In this document: positions 9,316-17,605 of the stretch, piece by piece
How the letters are laid out: the number at the start of each line of letters is the position of its first letter
Numbering within the stretch: position 1 is the stretch's first letter
Assembly: GCA_017442855.1 (NCBI GenBank)
Contig: JAFSPM010000028.1
Location: forward strand, 47,605 to 111,604
Direction of reading: 5' to 3'
DNA: 64,000 bases
Source of the DNA: Bacteroidaceae bacterium
Lineage (GTDB): Bacteria; Bacteroidota; Bacteroidia; Bacteroidales; Bacteroidaceae
The notes under the pieces: generated by a model
The model's database searches: none
Told to the model about the DNA's origin: nothing
The model's input: only the letters and a program-made list of their open reading frames with translations
Translations under genes and position numbers: made by a program

Positions 9316-10559
9316 TGAACCTGCCTGTTTTCCTTGCCCAACGTATCTATAAAGGTCCTGCTCTTTCCAAGCAGGTCTCTCGTCCGGCTGTCATCATATC
9401 AATGATTGGCATCGCCATTGGTTTGGCGGTGATGATTATAGCTGTGTCGGTGATTACCGGCTTTAAAAGTGAGATACGCGACAAGGTAACGGGCTTCGCT
9501 TCCCATTTGCAAGTTACTGATGCCAATGCGGTATTGGGCAACGAGACCACTCCTATAGTTTATAACGACAGCCTGAAGGCCCTACTGACTGCCCACCCAC
9601 AGGTAACGCATGTGCAACGCTATTCAGAAAAGGCGGGGATGATAAAGACCGCCGACTCCTTTCAAGGGGTGGTGGTGAAAGGTATAGGGCCTGACTACCA
9701 GACCGACTTCCTGCAGCAGCATATCCAGCAAGGTGCGTTTCCTCAGTTTAGTGACACGGTGGCTTCCAATAGTGTGGTCATCTCGCAGACGTTGGCCGAC
9801 AAGTTGCAGCTGCAGGTGGGAGATAAGGTGGATACTTATTTCTTTGACGAGAACATCAGGGCGCGGAAGTTGCTGGTAGCTGGTATCTACGAGACACACT
9901 TTTCCGCTTATGACGGGACTTATGTGTTTACTGACCTAAATCTGGTGAACCGTCTGAACCGTTGGGACAATGATGAGGCTTCGGGGGTGGAGATTACCAT
10001 CAATGATTATGCCAAGTTGGAGAATGCCACCTTTGAGGTGGGGACTTCGCTCAATGGTTTTACCGATAGAAACGGCACTGTTTATTGCGCTTTGAATGTG
10101 GAACAGCAAAACCCTGCCGTGTTCTCTTGGTTGGAGGTGTTGGATGTGAATATCTGGGTAATCTTGGTGCTGATGATAGGCATCGCAGGCTTTACGATGA
10201 TTGCCGGTTTGCTGATCATTATCATCGAACGTACGCAGATGATCGGTGTACTGAAATCGTTGGGCGCCAATAATACCACCGTAAGGCACTTGTTCTTGTG
10301 GCTCTCGGTATTCCTGATTGGTCGGGGCATGTTGTGGGGCAATGTCATAGGTCTTACTTTCTATTTCATACAGAAATACACGGGCGTCTTTACGCTCGAT
10401 CCAAGTACTTATTATATGGACAAGGTGCCAGTATCGCTGAGCTTCCCTGTATGGTTGCTCTTGAACATTGGCACCTTGCTCATCTCCGTCTTGATGCTGG
10501 TAGGTCCTTCTTATATCGTGGCGCGTATCCTTCCTGCCACTTCTATGAGGTATGAATAA
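9315..10559 (+). CDS. FtsX-like ABC transporter permease (LolC/LolE-like)
   Basis: A 414-residue inner-membrane protein with one N-terminal span (about 25-50), a large periplasmic domain (50-270) and three C-terminal spans, the layout of LolC/LolE. The family motif SLGANNTTVRHLFLW is present. In the Lol system it would release lipoproteins from the inner membrane to LolA. No LolD ATPase is adjacent. It is translationally coupled to the aminotransferase gene by a one-base overlap. Confidence 0.88.
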   Translation: MNLPVFLAQRIYKGPALSKQVSRPAVIISMIGIAIGLAVMIIAVSVITGFKSEIRDKVTGFASHLQVTDANAVLGNETTPIVYNDSLKALLTAHPQVTHVQRYSEKAGMIKTADSFQGVVVKGIGPDYQTDFLQQHIQQGAFPQFSDTVASNSVVISQTLADKLQLQVGDKVDTYFFDENIRARKLLVAGIYETHFSAYDGTYVFTDLNLVNRLNRWDNDEASGVEITINDYAKLENATFEVGTSLNGFTDRNGTVYCALNVEQQNPAVFSWLEVLDVNIWVILVLMIGIAGFTMIAGLLIIIIERTQMIGVLKSLGANNTTVRHLFLWLSVFLIGRGMLWGNVIGLTFYFIQKYTGVFTLDPSTYYMDKVPVSLSFPVWLLLNIGTLLISVLMLVGPSYIVARILPATSMRYE

Positions 10560-10593
10560 AAAAAGAAGTGTGTTTTGCAAAAAAACACACTTC
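10553..10593 (-). terminator. Terminator of the TonB-receptor gene
   Basis: Stem GAAGTGTGTTTT (10565-10576) pairs with AAAACACACTTC (10582-10593). On the minus strand it is followed by seven T (the A-run at 10558-10564). It can also slow transcripts from the left. The bases TATGAGGTAYGARTAAAA occur on both sides (about 10547 and 10600), a small duplication. Confidence 0.75.
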
Positions 10594-10629
10594 AAATATT
10601 TATGAGGTACGAGTAAAAGAAGAATAAGC

Positions 10630-12867
10630 TTAGAATTTCAGTGATGCTGTCAGTTCCATTGTGAACGGACGGATGTAAGTACCCGACATCAAGTAGTGTT
10701 GTTGGTAATCTTTCACGTCAGTTGCCAAGTCAGCTGCGGGGATGCTGCCACTGGCCCCTTTCTGGTTCAGGATATTGATGACATTCAGTGAGAGTGACAA
10801 GTGCTTGTTCACCTCATAGTCGATTCCTCCAAAAGTTTCCCAACGGCCCTTGAAATACAATGTGTTAGTGCGGTTGATGTACTGCTTGCTCTGGTAGCGG
10901 AAACTGAGCCACACACGCCATTTGTCCCACTGATAAGAGGGGTCAAGCTCCATGATGAGCTTCGACATGGCAATCACATTCTTGTCGTTGAAATCGTAGA
11001 GCTGGCCAGGACCGTCGCTGAACACAGGCTGGAAAGTGAAGTTCTTATATTTCGGGTTTTGCAGCGTCAGCAGTCCGTGGAAGCTGAAGCCCTTATAGGT
11101 GAATACCGCATCGGTGGTCCATCCCAAGGTCTGCACATCATTCACGATAGGCAGGATAATCGTTTCGCTCTGGTCTTTTGGGTTGGTAAACTGCTCACGG
11201 AACTTATAGTTCGTCTGGTTGATGAAGGTAATCTGTGAGGTCAGCTGCATCCAACTGTTGTTCCAGTAGATACCTCCCTTAGCCATGTGGACATTGATAG
11301 GATCCATCAACGGCATATACGGTCCGGCATAATCTTGTAGGTTAGGACGTTGCTTAGAATACACATATTCACCTACCAAACCAAATCCTTTGGCGATGGT
11401 GTAACGGAAATTGAAGGTGGCAGATGGGTTGAACCAGCTGTAGTTACCAAAGCGGTTTTTCACGCCTTGTTTGAGGTTGAACATATACACGCGCTCGTTT
11501 TTAGGCTCAATAACCTGACCGTCTGCGGTATAGGCCAATGCAGCACGTCCACCTTGTGTCATCCATTCCAAACGCACGCCAGCTGACAACCACAAGTTCT
11601 TGTTTACATCCCAGTCATCGGAAGCAATCAAAGCCAAACGGTTCTCATGACCATTGTAGTACTCGCTTCCATCATTGTAGGAAGAACCTTCCTCGCCATC
11701 TTTCAACAAACGTGATGGAGATGCCTTGGCTTCATGTGCATAGACGCCTGTCTCCGTATAGATGCCAGCACGGTTGTACCATTCGTTCAAAGCCAGTCGC
11801 CAACTGTGATTATTGTTCTTGCCAGTCAGCTGGGCAGTCGTCATCCAGCTTTTCTCAAAGCCTTCAAAGTAAAGCATGTAGCGGTTCTGGATGACACCTG
11901 CATAGGGAACACCTGTGGTATAGGTGTAGCCATCGTCGGCTGTAGCCGTAAAGATGCCGGCCAGTTTCATCATTACCTTGTTCATGTCGGCAAACTTCAC
12001 CTTACTGCTGATATCCAACTTAAGGTTGTCGTTGAAGTTGTAGTCAAGGTTGAAGGTAATCTGGTGATTCTGCACGGTATTGGCGCGCCTCATGGTTCTT
12101 CTAACTCGACTGCCATCGCGCACGTCTATATAATTAATGTATTGGTAGTCGGCCAACAATTGGTCACGACCTAAATTGAAATCATCCAGCTCATCCACGC
12201 TACCATCCTTGCCGTTGTAGTAGAACAGGCCATAATTATCAGGCATAGAAACGTAGTTGGCGTATTTATAGAGCAAGCTTACACCACCTTTTCCATTGGC
12301 AAATCGATTGTTGATGCCTACCTTGTATATCTGCATTTGGTCTTGGGGATCCAAAGCATCGAGGCGGTTGCTTTGTGGGTCAAAACCTAAGTAGGCACCT
12401 GCCATATAGCCCCAACCTTTGGCGATGGGGCCTGACACATTCAAGTCAGCTACCTGCTTGCCAAAAATATTGGTAGTATAGTTCACCAAACCTTGGAATT
12501 TTTCCCCTGCTTGCACAGTAGTAGAGTTGAGCATATAGCCCACTTTGCCGTATTGCAATGTACTCTCACTGAGCGATAGCAGACTCTGGGATGCCGTGCT
12601 CACGCCTCCGCGCCAAGAATAATAGGGATAGTCGGGCCAGAAGAGATAGCTCACGGGTGTGCCGTCCTCCATGATATCCACCGCCTCTCCATCAGGCAAG
12701 CCGATAGAAATCTGTCGGGGTTGGTTATCGCTCGATGCATTTAGCATCACGTTACGGTTACGTTCTTCTTTGGTTTGGGGTACAGAGTCTTTCACAGCTG
12801 TCTCTTGTGCCAATACTGTTGTTGTCAGGCACAGAGCAGAAAGAAGTAAGGTGATTCTTGCTTTCAT
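10630..12867 (-). CDS. TonB-dependent outer-membrane receptor
   Basis: A 745-residue protein with signal peptide (cleavage near residue 20, VLAQE), a plug-like region to about 150 and many alternating beta strands ending in FTMELTASLKF, with a terminal aromatic residue as in outer-membrane barrels. It lacks the CarboxypepD-like N-terminal domain and a clear TonB box, so the assignment rests on the barrel part. No SusD partner is nearby. The ligand is unknown. Its promoter has an FNR-type palindrome directly before the -33 element, shared with the neighbours to the right. Confidence 0.8.
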   Translation of the reverse strand: MKARITLLLSALCLTTTVLAQETAVKDSVPQTKEERNRNVMLNASSDNQPRQISIGLPDGEAVDIMEDGTPVSYLFWPDYPYYSWRGGVSTASQSLLSLSESTLQYGKVGYMLNSTTVQAGEKFQGLVNYTTNIFGKQVADLNVSGPIAKGWGYMAGAYLGFDPQSNRLDALDPQDQMQIYKVGINNRFANGKGGVSLLYKYANYVSMPDNYGLFYYNGKDGSVDELDDFNLGRDQLLADYQYINYIDVRDGSRVRRTMRRANTVQNHQITFNLDYNFNDNLKLDISSKVKFADMNKVMMKLAGIFTATADDGYTYTTGVPYAGVIQNRYMLYFEGFEKSWMTTAQLTGKNNNHSWRLALNEWYNRAGIYTETGVYAHEAKASPSRLLKDGEEGSSYNDGSEYYNGHENRLALIASDDWDVNKNLWLSAGVRLEWMTQGGRAALAYTADGQVIEPKNERVYMFNLKQGVKNRFGNYSWFNPSATFNFRYTIAKGFGLVGEYVYSKQRPNLQDYAGPYMPLMDPINVHMAKGGIYWNNSWMQLTSQITFINQTNYKFREQFTNPKDQSETIILPIVNDVQTLGWTTDAVFTYKGFSFHGLLTLQNPKYKNFTFQPVFSDGPGQLYDFNDKNVIAMSKLIMELDPSYQWDKWRVWLSFRYQSKQYINRTNTLYFKGRWETFGGIDYEVNKHLSLSLNVINILNQKGASGSIPAADLATDVKDYQQHYLMSGTYIRPFTMELTASLKF

Positions 12868-12894
12868 TGTTTATCAGTTTTTTGTTTCTGGATG

Positions 12895-12938
12895 CAAAAT
12901 TATATGATTTGAACGAGTTGACAATTGATATAGGTCAA
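12895..12938 (-). promoter_or_regulatory. FNR-box promoter of the TonB-receptor gene
   Basis: Read on the minus strand: palindrome TTGACCTATATCAA (12938-12925), then TTG (12924-12922), a 19-base spacer and TAATTTTG (12902-12895), an exact -7 consensus. The palindrome centre is about 41 bases before the expected start of transcription, the class II activator position of the Crp/Fnr family. Site, spacing and consensus are seen; binding is inferred. Confidence 0.75.
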
Positions 12939-12965
12939 GAAAAAGGATGTGCATGGCACATCCTT
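12938..12965 (-). terminator. Terminator of the pseudo-MBL gene
   Basis: Stem AAGGATGTGC / GCACATCCTT with a 3-base loop; on the minus strand it is followed by a T-run. It separates this gene from the receptor gene, which therefore needs its own promoter. Confidence 0.8.
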
Positions 12966-12991
12966 AATATTATCAATATGGTGTAATCCAT

Positions 12992-13693
12992 TTAGAAAAG
13001 CTTTGCAGCTACGGATTCCAGATTTTCCGCACCTTTCAGTTTTGGATAAGCCTTGCTCATAGCTGCCACGAATTCTTCGGCTGATGAGCATTTTTCCATA
13101 TTCTTCTTAACATCACGCAAGTAGTTTAACACAAAGCCCTGAGCAGCTTGGTTACTGTAATCGCCATATTGCCCCAAATAATACAGGCATTTCTTGCTAA
13201 ACGCCTTTTGTGCAGCCTCGAATTCAGCATTTACTGCTTCACGGCTATTCAGGCGATCAGCAGAGAGATGCTCTCTGACTGGAGCATAACGACTATAATA
13301 GATCTTGCCCCCGATAATCAGAGCTGCTTGGTAGTCAATGGTTTCTGTACCTTCTGTAAAAATGAACTTCATGCCGCCTTTGCTTACATTTCCACCAGCT
13401 TTCACTTCTGTAGGAACACCTTCACCGCTTGGCTTGAAGTTATTGATCTCCATCAATACAGGCATGTAGAAATTAGTGAGTTGCTCTTCAAAAGCAGGAG
13501 AGGATTGTGGACGGTCAATCACTACCAAGCCTTTATCGCCTTCCACAATCAGAGCCTTTGGCTGTGATGCATCGGTGGGTTCATACACGTGTACCTTATA
13601 ATAACCTGAGGTTAAAGTACTGAAGTTACCTTGCGCTGTTGCACTCATTGTCAGGGCGATTATTGCCACTGCTGATAATAACACCTTTTTCAT
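12992..13693 (-). CDS. Exported protein resembling a metal-less metallo-beta-lactamase fold
   Basis: A 233-residue protein with a signal peptide (about 1-20, MSATAQ). The segment KALIVEGDKGLVVIDRPQSS looks like the first strands of an MBL-fold hydrolase, and the C-terminus (MSKAYPKLKGAENLESVAAKLF) resembles that of exported MBL proteins. The HxHxDH metal motif is absent, so catalysis of the usual kind is unlikely. Family membership is inferred from these parts only. It is divergent from the PHP-like gene, across a region with three FNR-type palindromes. Confidence 0.6.
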   Translation of the reverse strand: MKKVLLSAVAIIALTMSATAQGNFSTLTSGYYKVHVYEPTDASQPKALIVEGDKGLVVIDRPQSSPAFEEQLTNFYMPVLMEINNFKPSGEGVPTEVKAGGNVSKGGMKFIFTEGTETIDYQAALIIGGKIYYSRYAPVREHLSADRLNSREAVNAEFEAAQKAFSKKCLYYLGQYGDYSNQAAQGFVLNYLRDVKKNMEKCSSAEEFVAAMSKAYPKLKGAENLESVAAKLF

Positions 13694-13744
13694 AATTGTA
13701 TCTTTATTAAGTTAAACATTTACGTTTGTCATCAGTTGACAGGA

Positions 13745-13788
13745 CAAAGGTCTATGTTTACAGGAAAACTTCAATTGATTTATATCAA
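13745..13788 (-). promoter_or_regulatory. FNR-box promoter of the pseudo-MBL gene
   Basis: On the minus strand: palindrome TTGATATAAATCAA (13788-13775), TTG (13774-13772), 19-base spacer, GACCTTTG (13752-13745; consensus TAnnTTTG with one change at its first base). Layout is identical to the receptor promoter. Confidence 0.7.
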
Positions 13789-13812
13789 CTTGTGTTTCAA
13801 GCTCTTCATTTC

Positions 13813-13826
13813 TTGATGTATGTCAA
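13813..13826. promoter_or_regulatory. Third, central FNR-type palindrome
   Basis: TTGATGTATGTCAA lies midway between the other two boxes of this intergenic region (centres 38 and 37 bases apart). It does not abut a recognisable promoter. Confidence 0.5.
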
Positions 13827-13849
13827 TTATCCAATCTGTTTTGCGTTTC

Positions 13850-13893
13850 TTGATATAAATCAATTGACAAAATTGGAGGTTTGTCTTACTTTG
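13850..13893 (+). promoter_or_regulatory. FNR-box promoter of the PHP-VOC operon
   Basis: Palindrome TTGATATAAATCAA (13850-13863), TTG (13864-13866), 19-base spacer, TTACTTTG (13886-13893; one mismatch to TAnnTTTG). Same architecture as the two minus-strand promoters. Confidence 0.72.
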
Positions 13894-13923
13894 CAACAGC
13901 AAATAACTTAAAAACTGATAATC

Positions 13924-14772
13924 ATGAAACGTAAAGAATTTCTCAGGAACTCAGGATTGATGATTGCTTCATTGGGATTGGGTGGAGGTTTCCAGCAGGT
14001 AAAAGCTACTCAACAATCTACAACATATCAACCTCAAGATGCAAATTCCTTCCCTTTGTACGACCTGCATGTGCATACTTCTCAATCTCAAACACAGGAG
14101 CAGATTGTAGAGAAAGCCAAGGTCAACGGCATTGAGATGTATGGCTTGATGCAGAATGTGGCACCTTGGGGGATTCGTACAGATGAGGACTTAAAGAAGC
14201 ATTATGAGTCGGTAAAGAACTTTCCTGGCTTCATAGCCCTGCAACCTGTGTATATTGGCTGGAGCAAGAATCTCTCAAAGGAGACCATTGACAAGTTCGA
14301 CTATGTACTGATGGATCCACAGTGGATTCCTAATATGAATAAATACGGTGACCAAGGCGAAGTGTGGGACCATAACTGCTATGTTCCTGATGAAGAAGCT
14401 TTCATGGAGCGTAATATGGAGTTCTATTTAGAGGTTATCAATAACCCTGAGCCACTGGACATCTTTGGCTGGCCGCTCTATTTGCCACCATCAATTGCTC
14501 GCGACTATTATCGTCTGTGGACCAAGGAACGTATGGAGATGATAATCGAGGCAGCAGCCAAGAGAGGTGTAGCTTTCGAAATTAACGACCTGGCTCGTAC
14601 ACCTCATGCTGAGTTTATCCTGATGGCCAAGAAGGCTGGTTGTAAGTTCACTTTTGGTAGTGATACCCGCGACCATCGCACATTCCGATTGGATTATTGC
14701 AAAGAGGTTGCTAACCTGTGTGGCTTGACCCGTGATGATTTCTATATTCCAACCAGAAAAGAAAGAAGATAA
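13924..14772 (+). CDS. Exported PHP-like metal-dependent protein
   Basis: 282 residues. The N-terminus KRKEFLRNSGLMIASLGLGGG looks like a Tat-type signal, with RK instead of RR. DLHVHTSQS near residue 47 and GSDTRDH near residue 240 are metal-binding motifs of the PHP/TIM-barrel hydrolase group, which includes phosphoesterases and histidinol phosphatase-like proteins. Substrate unknown. It is the first gene of a two-gene operon with a VOC protein (one-base overlap) and starts from an FNR-box promoter. Confidence 0.72.
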   Translation: MKRKEFLRNSGLMIASLGLGGGFQQVKATQQSTTYQPQDANSFPLYDLHVHTSQSQTQEQIVEKAKVNGIEMYGLMQNVAPWGIRTDEDLKKHYESVKNFPGFIALQPVYIGWSKNLSKETIDKFDYVLMDPQWIPNMNKYGDQGEVWDHNCYVPDEEAFMERNMEFYLEVINNPEPLDIFGWPLYLPPSIARDYYRLWTKERMEMIIEAAAKRGVAFEINDLARTPHAEFILMAKKAGCKFTFGSDTRDHRTFRLDYCKEVANLCGLTRDDFYIPTRKERR

Positions 14773-15161
14773 TGAAAATAGATCACGTTGCATTGTTCTG
14801 TAGCGACTTAGAAGGCATGAAGGATTTCTTCATGCACTTCTTCGCCGCAAAAACTAACGAGCTGTATCACAATCCTCATACGGGCTTGCAGACTTATATT
14901 CTATCGTTTCCCGATGGAGATACCCGCTTGGAGATTATGCATCGCCCTGATGTAGAAAGTTTGATAGGTGATGAGTATTGCCACATGGGCTATATACACT
15001 TATCTTTATCCGTAGGAAGCAAGGAGCAGGTTGATTTCCTGACCTTATCGCTAAAAGAGGCTGGCTATCAGGTGTTGAGTGGTCCTCGTACTACAGGAGA
15101 TGGCTACTATGAGAGTTGTATTGTGGGTCCAGAGAAAAACCTGATTGAGATAACAATTTAG
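14772..15161 (+). CDS. VOC-superfamily protein (glyoxalase/bleomycin-resistance fold)
   Basis: 129 residues, the size of a single VOC module. It starts KIDHVALFCSDLEGMKDFF and ends SCIVGPEKNLIEITI, both typical: H4 and the terminal glutamate E127 are likely metal ligands. Such proteins act as glyoxalases, epimerases or binding proteins; the substrate is not visible. The start overlaps the stop of the PHP-like gene (TAATG), so the pair is translationally coupled. Confidence 0.85.
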   Translation: MKIDHVALFCSDLEGMKDFFMHFFAAKTNELYHNPHTGLQTYILSFPDGDTRLEIMHRPDVESLIGDEYCHMGYIHLSLSVGSKEQVDFLTLSLKEAGYQVLSGPRTTGDGYYESCIVGPEKNLIEITI

Positions 15162-15243
15162 GTTCCAAAGTTAATGTCAATATAACAACCATACTGATGA
15201 AGATTCTTGTGCAGCATTGCACGTAATCAGTTTTTTGTTCGGG

Positions 15244-15271
15244 GGGATGCATCGTGAGGTGCATCCCTTTT
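15244..15271 (+). terminator. Terminator of the PHP-VOC operon
   Basis: Stem GGGATGCA / TGCATCCC with an 8-base loop, followed by TTTT. It reaches the stop codon of the convergent Crp/Fnr gene. Confidence 0.8.
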
Positions 15272-15863
15272 ATACTGCCCCAGCCCTGATACGGCTTAAG
15301 GTTTCGGGAGTCATGAGGAGATAGGAGGCGATGTGCTGTAGGGGAGCACGTTTGGCGGCTTCTGGATATTCCTTCACGAAGCGCTCATAGCGCTCGCGGG
15401 AACTCTCGAAACGGAAGGCATCGGCCTTGTGCTGGGTAATGATGAGGTCGTCTTCCTGAAAGACACGGTAGTATTTGGCAATGCCCCACGATTTCTCTGT
15501 CAGTTCTATAAACTTGTTGTAGTTATGCAGCCAGAGGATACAGGGCTCTAACGCTTCTGCCAGCAGGTGATTTGTAACACCGGCATATAGGCTCTCGATA
15601 CTCATTACAGTATCACCTTCGGTAGAGAAATGCTCGGTCACATCATGCCCGTTTTTATAATAATACTGGCGTACTAATCCCTTCTCTATATAAATATGGT
15701 CATGACATATTACACCGTCGGGGATGATGATTTCGCCTCGCTTTACTTCCTTGCGCACCAGAATACTGGCCAATAGCTGGAGGTCAGCATCATTTAGATG
15801 CACAAACCGTTCGGTCATCTCACGAGCTATCTCAACCGCTGTCTTTTTACTTGTTGCTCCCAT
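15270..15863 (-). CDS. Crp/Fnr-family transcription regulator
   Basis: 197 residues from ATG 15863; an upstream TTG in frame lies inside the -7 element and is not the start. Residues about 20-120 form a cyclic-nucleotide-binding-type barrel (KRGEIIIPDG, HIYIEKGLVR), followed by the dimer helix and a short C-terminal helix-turn-helix, APLQHIASYLLMTPETLSRI. The recognition helix has E-T-L-S-R, the ExxSR pattern by which FNR reads TTGAT. The cluster cysteines of FNR are absent, so the signal is not an FNR-type iron-sulfur cluster. It is the natural candidate for the TTGAT palindromes found 1.4-3 kb away. Confidence 0.88.
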   Translation of the reverse strand: MGATSKKTAVEIAREMTERFVHLNDADLQLLASILVRKEVKRGEIIIPDGVICHDHIYIEKGLVRQYYYKNGHDVTEHFSTEGDTVMSIESLYAGVTNHLLAEALEPCILWLHNYNKFIELTEKSWGIAKYYRVFQEDDLIITQHKADAFRFESSRERYERFVKEYPEAAKRAPLQHIASYLLMTPETLSRIRAGAV

Positions 15864-15881
15864 GGCGCTTTTTATTCTTTG

Positions 15882-15889
15882 CAAAGATA
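15882..15889 (-). promoter_or_regulatory. -7 element of the Crp/Fnr gene
   Basis: Minus strand TATCTTTG, the strongest form of the -7 consensus, 18 bases before ATG 15863. No FNR-type palindrome lies upstream, so autoregulation is not indicated. Confidence 0.6.
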
Positions 15890-15904
15890 AAAAGTTTAGA
15901 CATA

Positions 15905-15942
15905 ATAAAAAAGAAATCCCCGAAGATTTCGCCTCGGGGATT
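15905..15942 (-). terminator. Terminator of the Gfo/Idh/MocA gene
   Basis: Stem AATCCCCGA / TCGGGGATT with a 10-base loop; on the minus strand it is followed by TCTTTTTTATT. Confidence 0.85.
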
Positions 15943-15969
15943 CCATAGTCATCTTTCTAACGACTGTCA

Positions 15970-17496
15970 TTAGCAACGCTTGTCAAGATATGGCAATACG
16001 TATGGACGACGATAGTCGTAGTAGTACAGACGGTGAGCAGCTGCTTCCTTGTCATTAACAAATGTACGGGTAGCAGGATTCCACTTCACTGAACGACCCA
16101 GCTCGTATGCGATGTTGCACAAGCAGCAGAATACTGCAGAGCTTGTACCAGCCTCAACTGGAGCAATAGGATTCTGACGGCTGCGAACGCAGTCGATGAA
16201 GTTCTGCATGTGAGGTGAGCTGGTTTCAAAGTTCTGAGCAGCCTGACGCTGACCACCACGCTCAGCCTGAGCAGCACGCTTACGATATTCCTCGAACATC
16301 TTAGCACGCTCTTCAGCAGTCATCATACGAGGCTTGTTGCCGCGCAGGTTGTCAGGAACGAGTGAGTTGTCTGAGCACTCCAGATAACCACGAGCTACGT
16401 TGATCCAACCCTTGGTACCGATGAACTTCAGACCCTGTGCATTAGGATTGTCCTCACCGTCCATGTCCTTGGTCAGATAAGCATGCTCCATCAGGATGGT
16501 GCCGTTAGGATACTTAGCTGAGTAAGCCTCACCCTCGCCCCAAGTGTTGCGTGGGAAGTACTCAACTGGCTGCAAGCCATCGTAACCCATAGCTGCATTA
16601 GCGATATCGTGCATGTGAGCACCCCAGTCAGCGGTGTAACCGTTACCGGTCTCACGATACCAACGCCATGCGCCCCAGAATGCCTCACGCTTCTCAGCAA
16701 CTGTAACGACAGTCTTACCGTTCTTAACGATAGACTCTTCCAGAGTGATAGGAGGACAGAGCTGGTCGTTGTACTCGATCTTAGGATCGTTCAATGGGCC
16801 TAACCACAGGTTGAAGTTGAGGTTAGCAGGGATAGGCTGAACGCCACCGTACTCCTCATACATCTTCTCGATTGGACGTGGAGGATCACCTACCTTAGAG
16901 TAGATCTTCTCTACGTGACCGATCTTACCTGCCTGAATCAGTTCGATAGCCTTCTGGAATTCGCCGCTTGAACGCTGCTGGCTACCTACCTGGAACACGC
17001 GCTTGTTCTGACGAACAGCTGCTTCAACAGCATAAGCCTCAGTGATGGTGTAAGTCAAAGGCTTCTGGCAATATACGTCCTTGCCAGCCTGGCAAGCGTG
17101 GATTGCCTGCAGTGCATGCCAGTGGTCTGGAGATGCAACCTCAACTGCATCGATGTCCTTACGCTCCAGCAAGTCCTCGTAGTTCTCGTACTTGTCGCAA
17201 CGCTCGTTCATACCCTTCTGGCTCTGCCACTGTGCGATTCTTCTGCGGAAACGCTCAGTCTTGTTGGTGTCAACATCGCAGCAAGCTGCTACCTGAACAC
17301 CGTCGCAACCTGCGAAGCCACCGAAGTCGTTCAGTGCCTGCTGGCCTAAGCCGATGAAACCTAAAACAACGCGGTCACTTGGAGCAACCTTTACGCCGTT
17401 AGAATTAGCCCAGCTTGGTAAGATGGTCAAGCTGGCAAGACCCAGAGCTGAATAGCTCAGGAAATCTCTTCTTGAAATTCCGTTCTTTTCTTTCAT
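15970..17496 (-). CDS. Gfo/Idh/MocA-family oxidoreductase with Tat signal
   Basis: 508 residues. The N-terminus ISRRDFLSYSALGLASL is a twin-arginine signal, so the folded NAD(P)-dependent enzyme is exported. Residues about 40-170 form the Rossmann domain (GFIGLGQQALNDFGGF, EVASPDHWHALQA, CQKPLT in place of the EKP motif), followed by the C-terminal sheet domain with WGAHMHDIANAAMGYDG. Exported members in Bacteroidota often act on sugars or glycosides; the substrate is unknown. It stands alone, with its own promoter and terminator. Confidence 0.9.
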   Translation of the reverse strand: MKEKNGISRRDFLSYSALGLASLTILPSWANSNGVKVAPSDRVVLGFIGLGQQALNDFGGFAGCDGVQVAACCDVDTNKTERFRRRIAQWQSQKGMNERCDKYENYEDLLERKDIDAVEVASPDHWHALQAIHACQAGKDVYCQKPLTYTITEAYAVEAAVRQNKRVFQVGSQQRSSGEFQKAIELIQAGKIGHVEKIYSKVGDPPRPIEKMYEEYGGVQPIPANLNFNLWLGPLNDPKIEYNDQLCPPITLEESIVKNGKTVVTVAEKREAFWGAWRWYRETGNGYTADWGAHMHDIANAAMGYDGLQPVEYFPRNTWGEGEAYSAKYPNGTILMEHAYLTKDMDGEDNPNAQGLKFIGTKGWINVARGYLECSDNSLVPDNLRGNKPRMMTAEERAKMFEEYRKRAAQAERGGQRQAAQNFETSSPHMQNFIDCVRSRQNPIAPVEAGTSSAVFCCLCNIAYELGRSVKWNPATRTFVNDKEAAAHRLYYYDYRRPYVLPYLDKRC

Positions 17497-17539
17497 GATA
17501 TTGTTAATAAATAATGATAAAAAAATTCGTATTCGGTCT

Positions 17540-17547
17540 CAAAGGTA
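17540..17547 (-). promoter_or_regulatory. -7 element of the Gfo/Idh/MocA gene
   Basis: Minus strand TACCTTTG, exact TAnnTTTG, 43 bases before the ATG. No -33 TTTG at the usual distance. Confidence 0.45.
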
Positions 17548-17605
17548 GGAAAAGTTTTGCAAAACCCACCATATTTTCCCTCTTTTTTTTAATAATATTA
17601 AGAAT

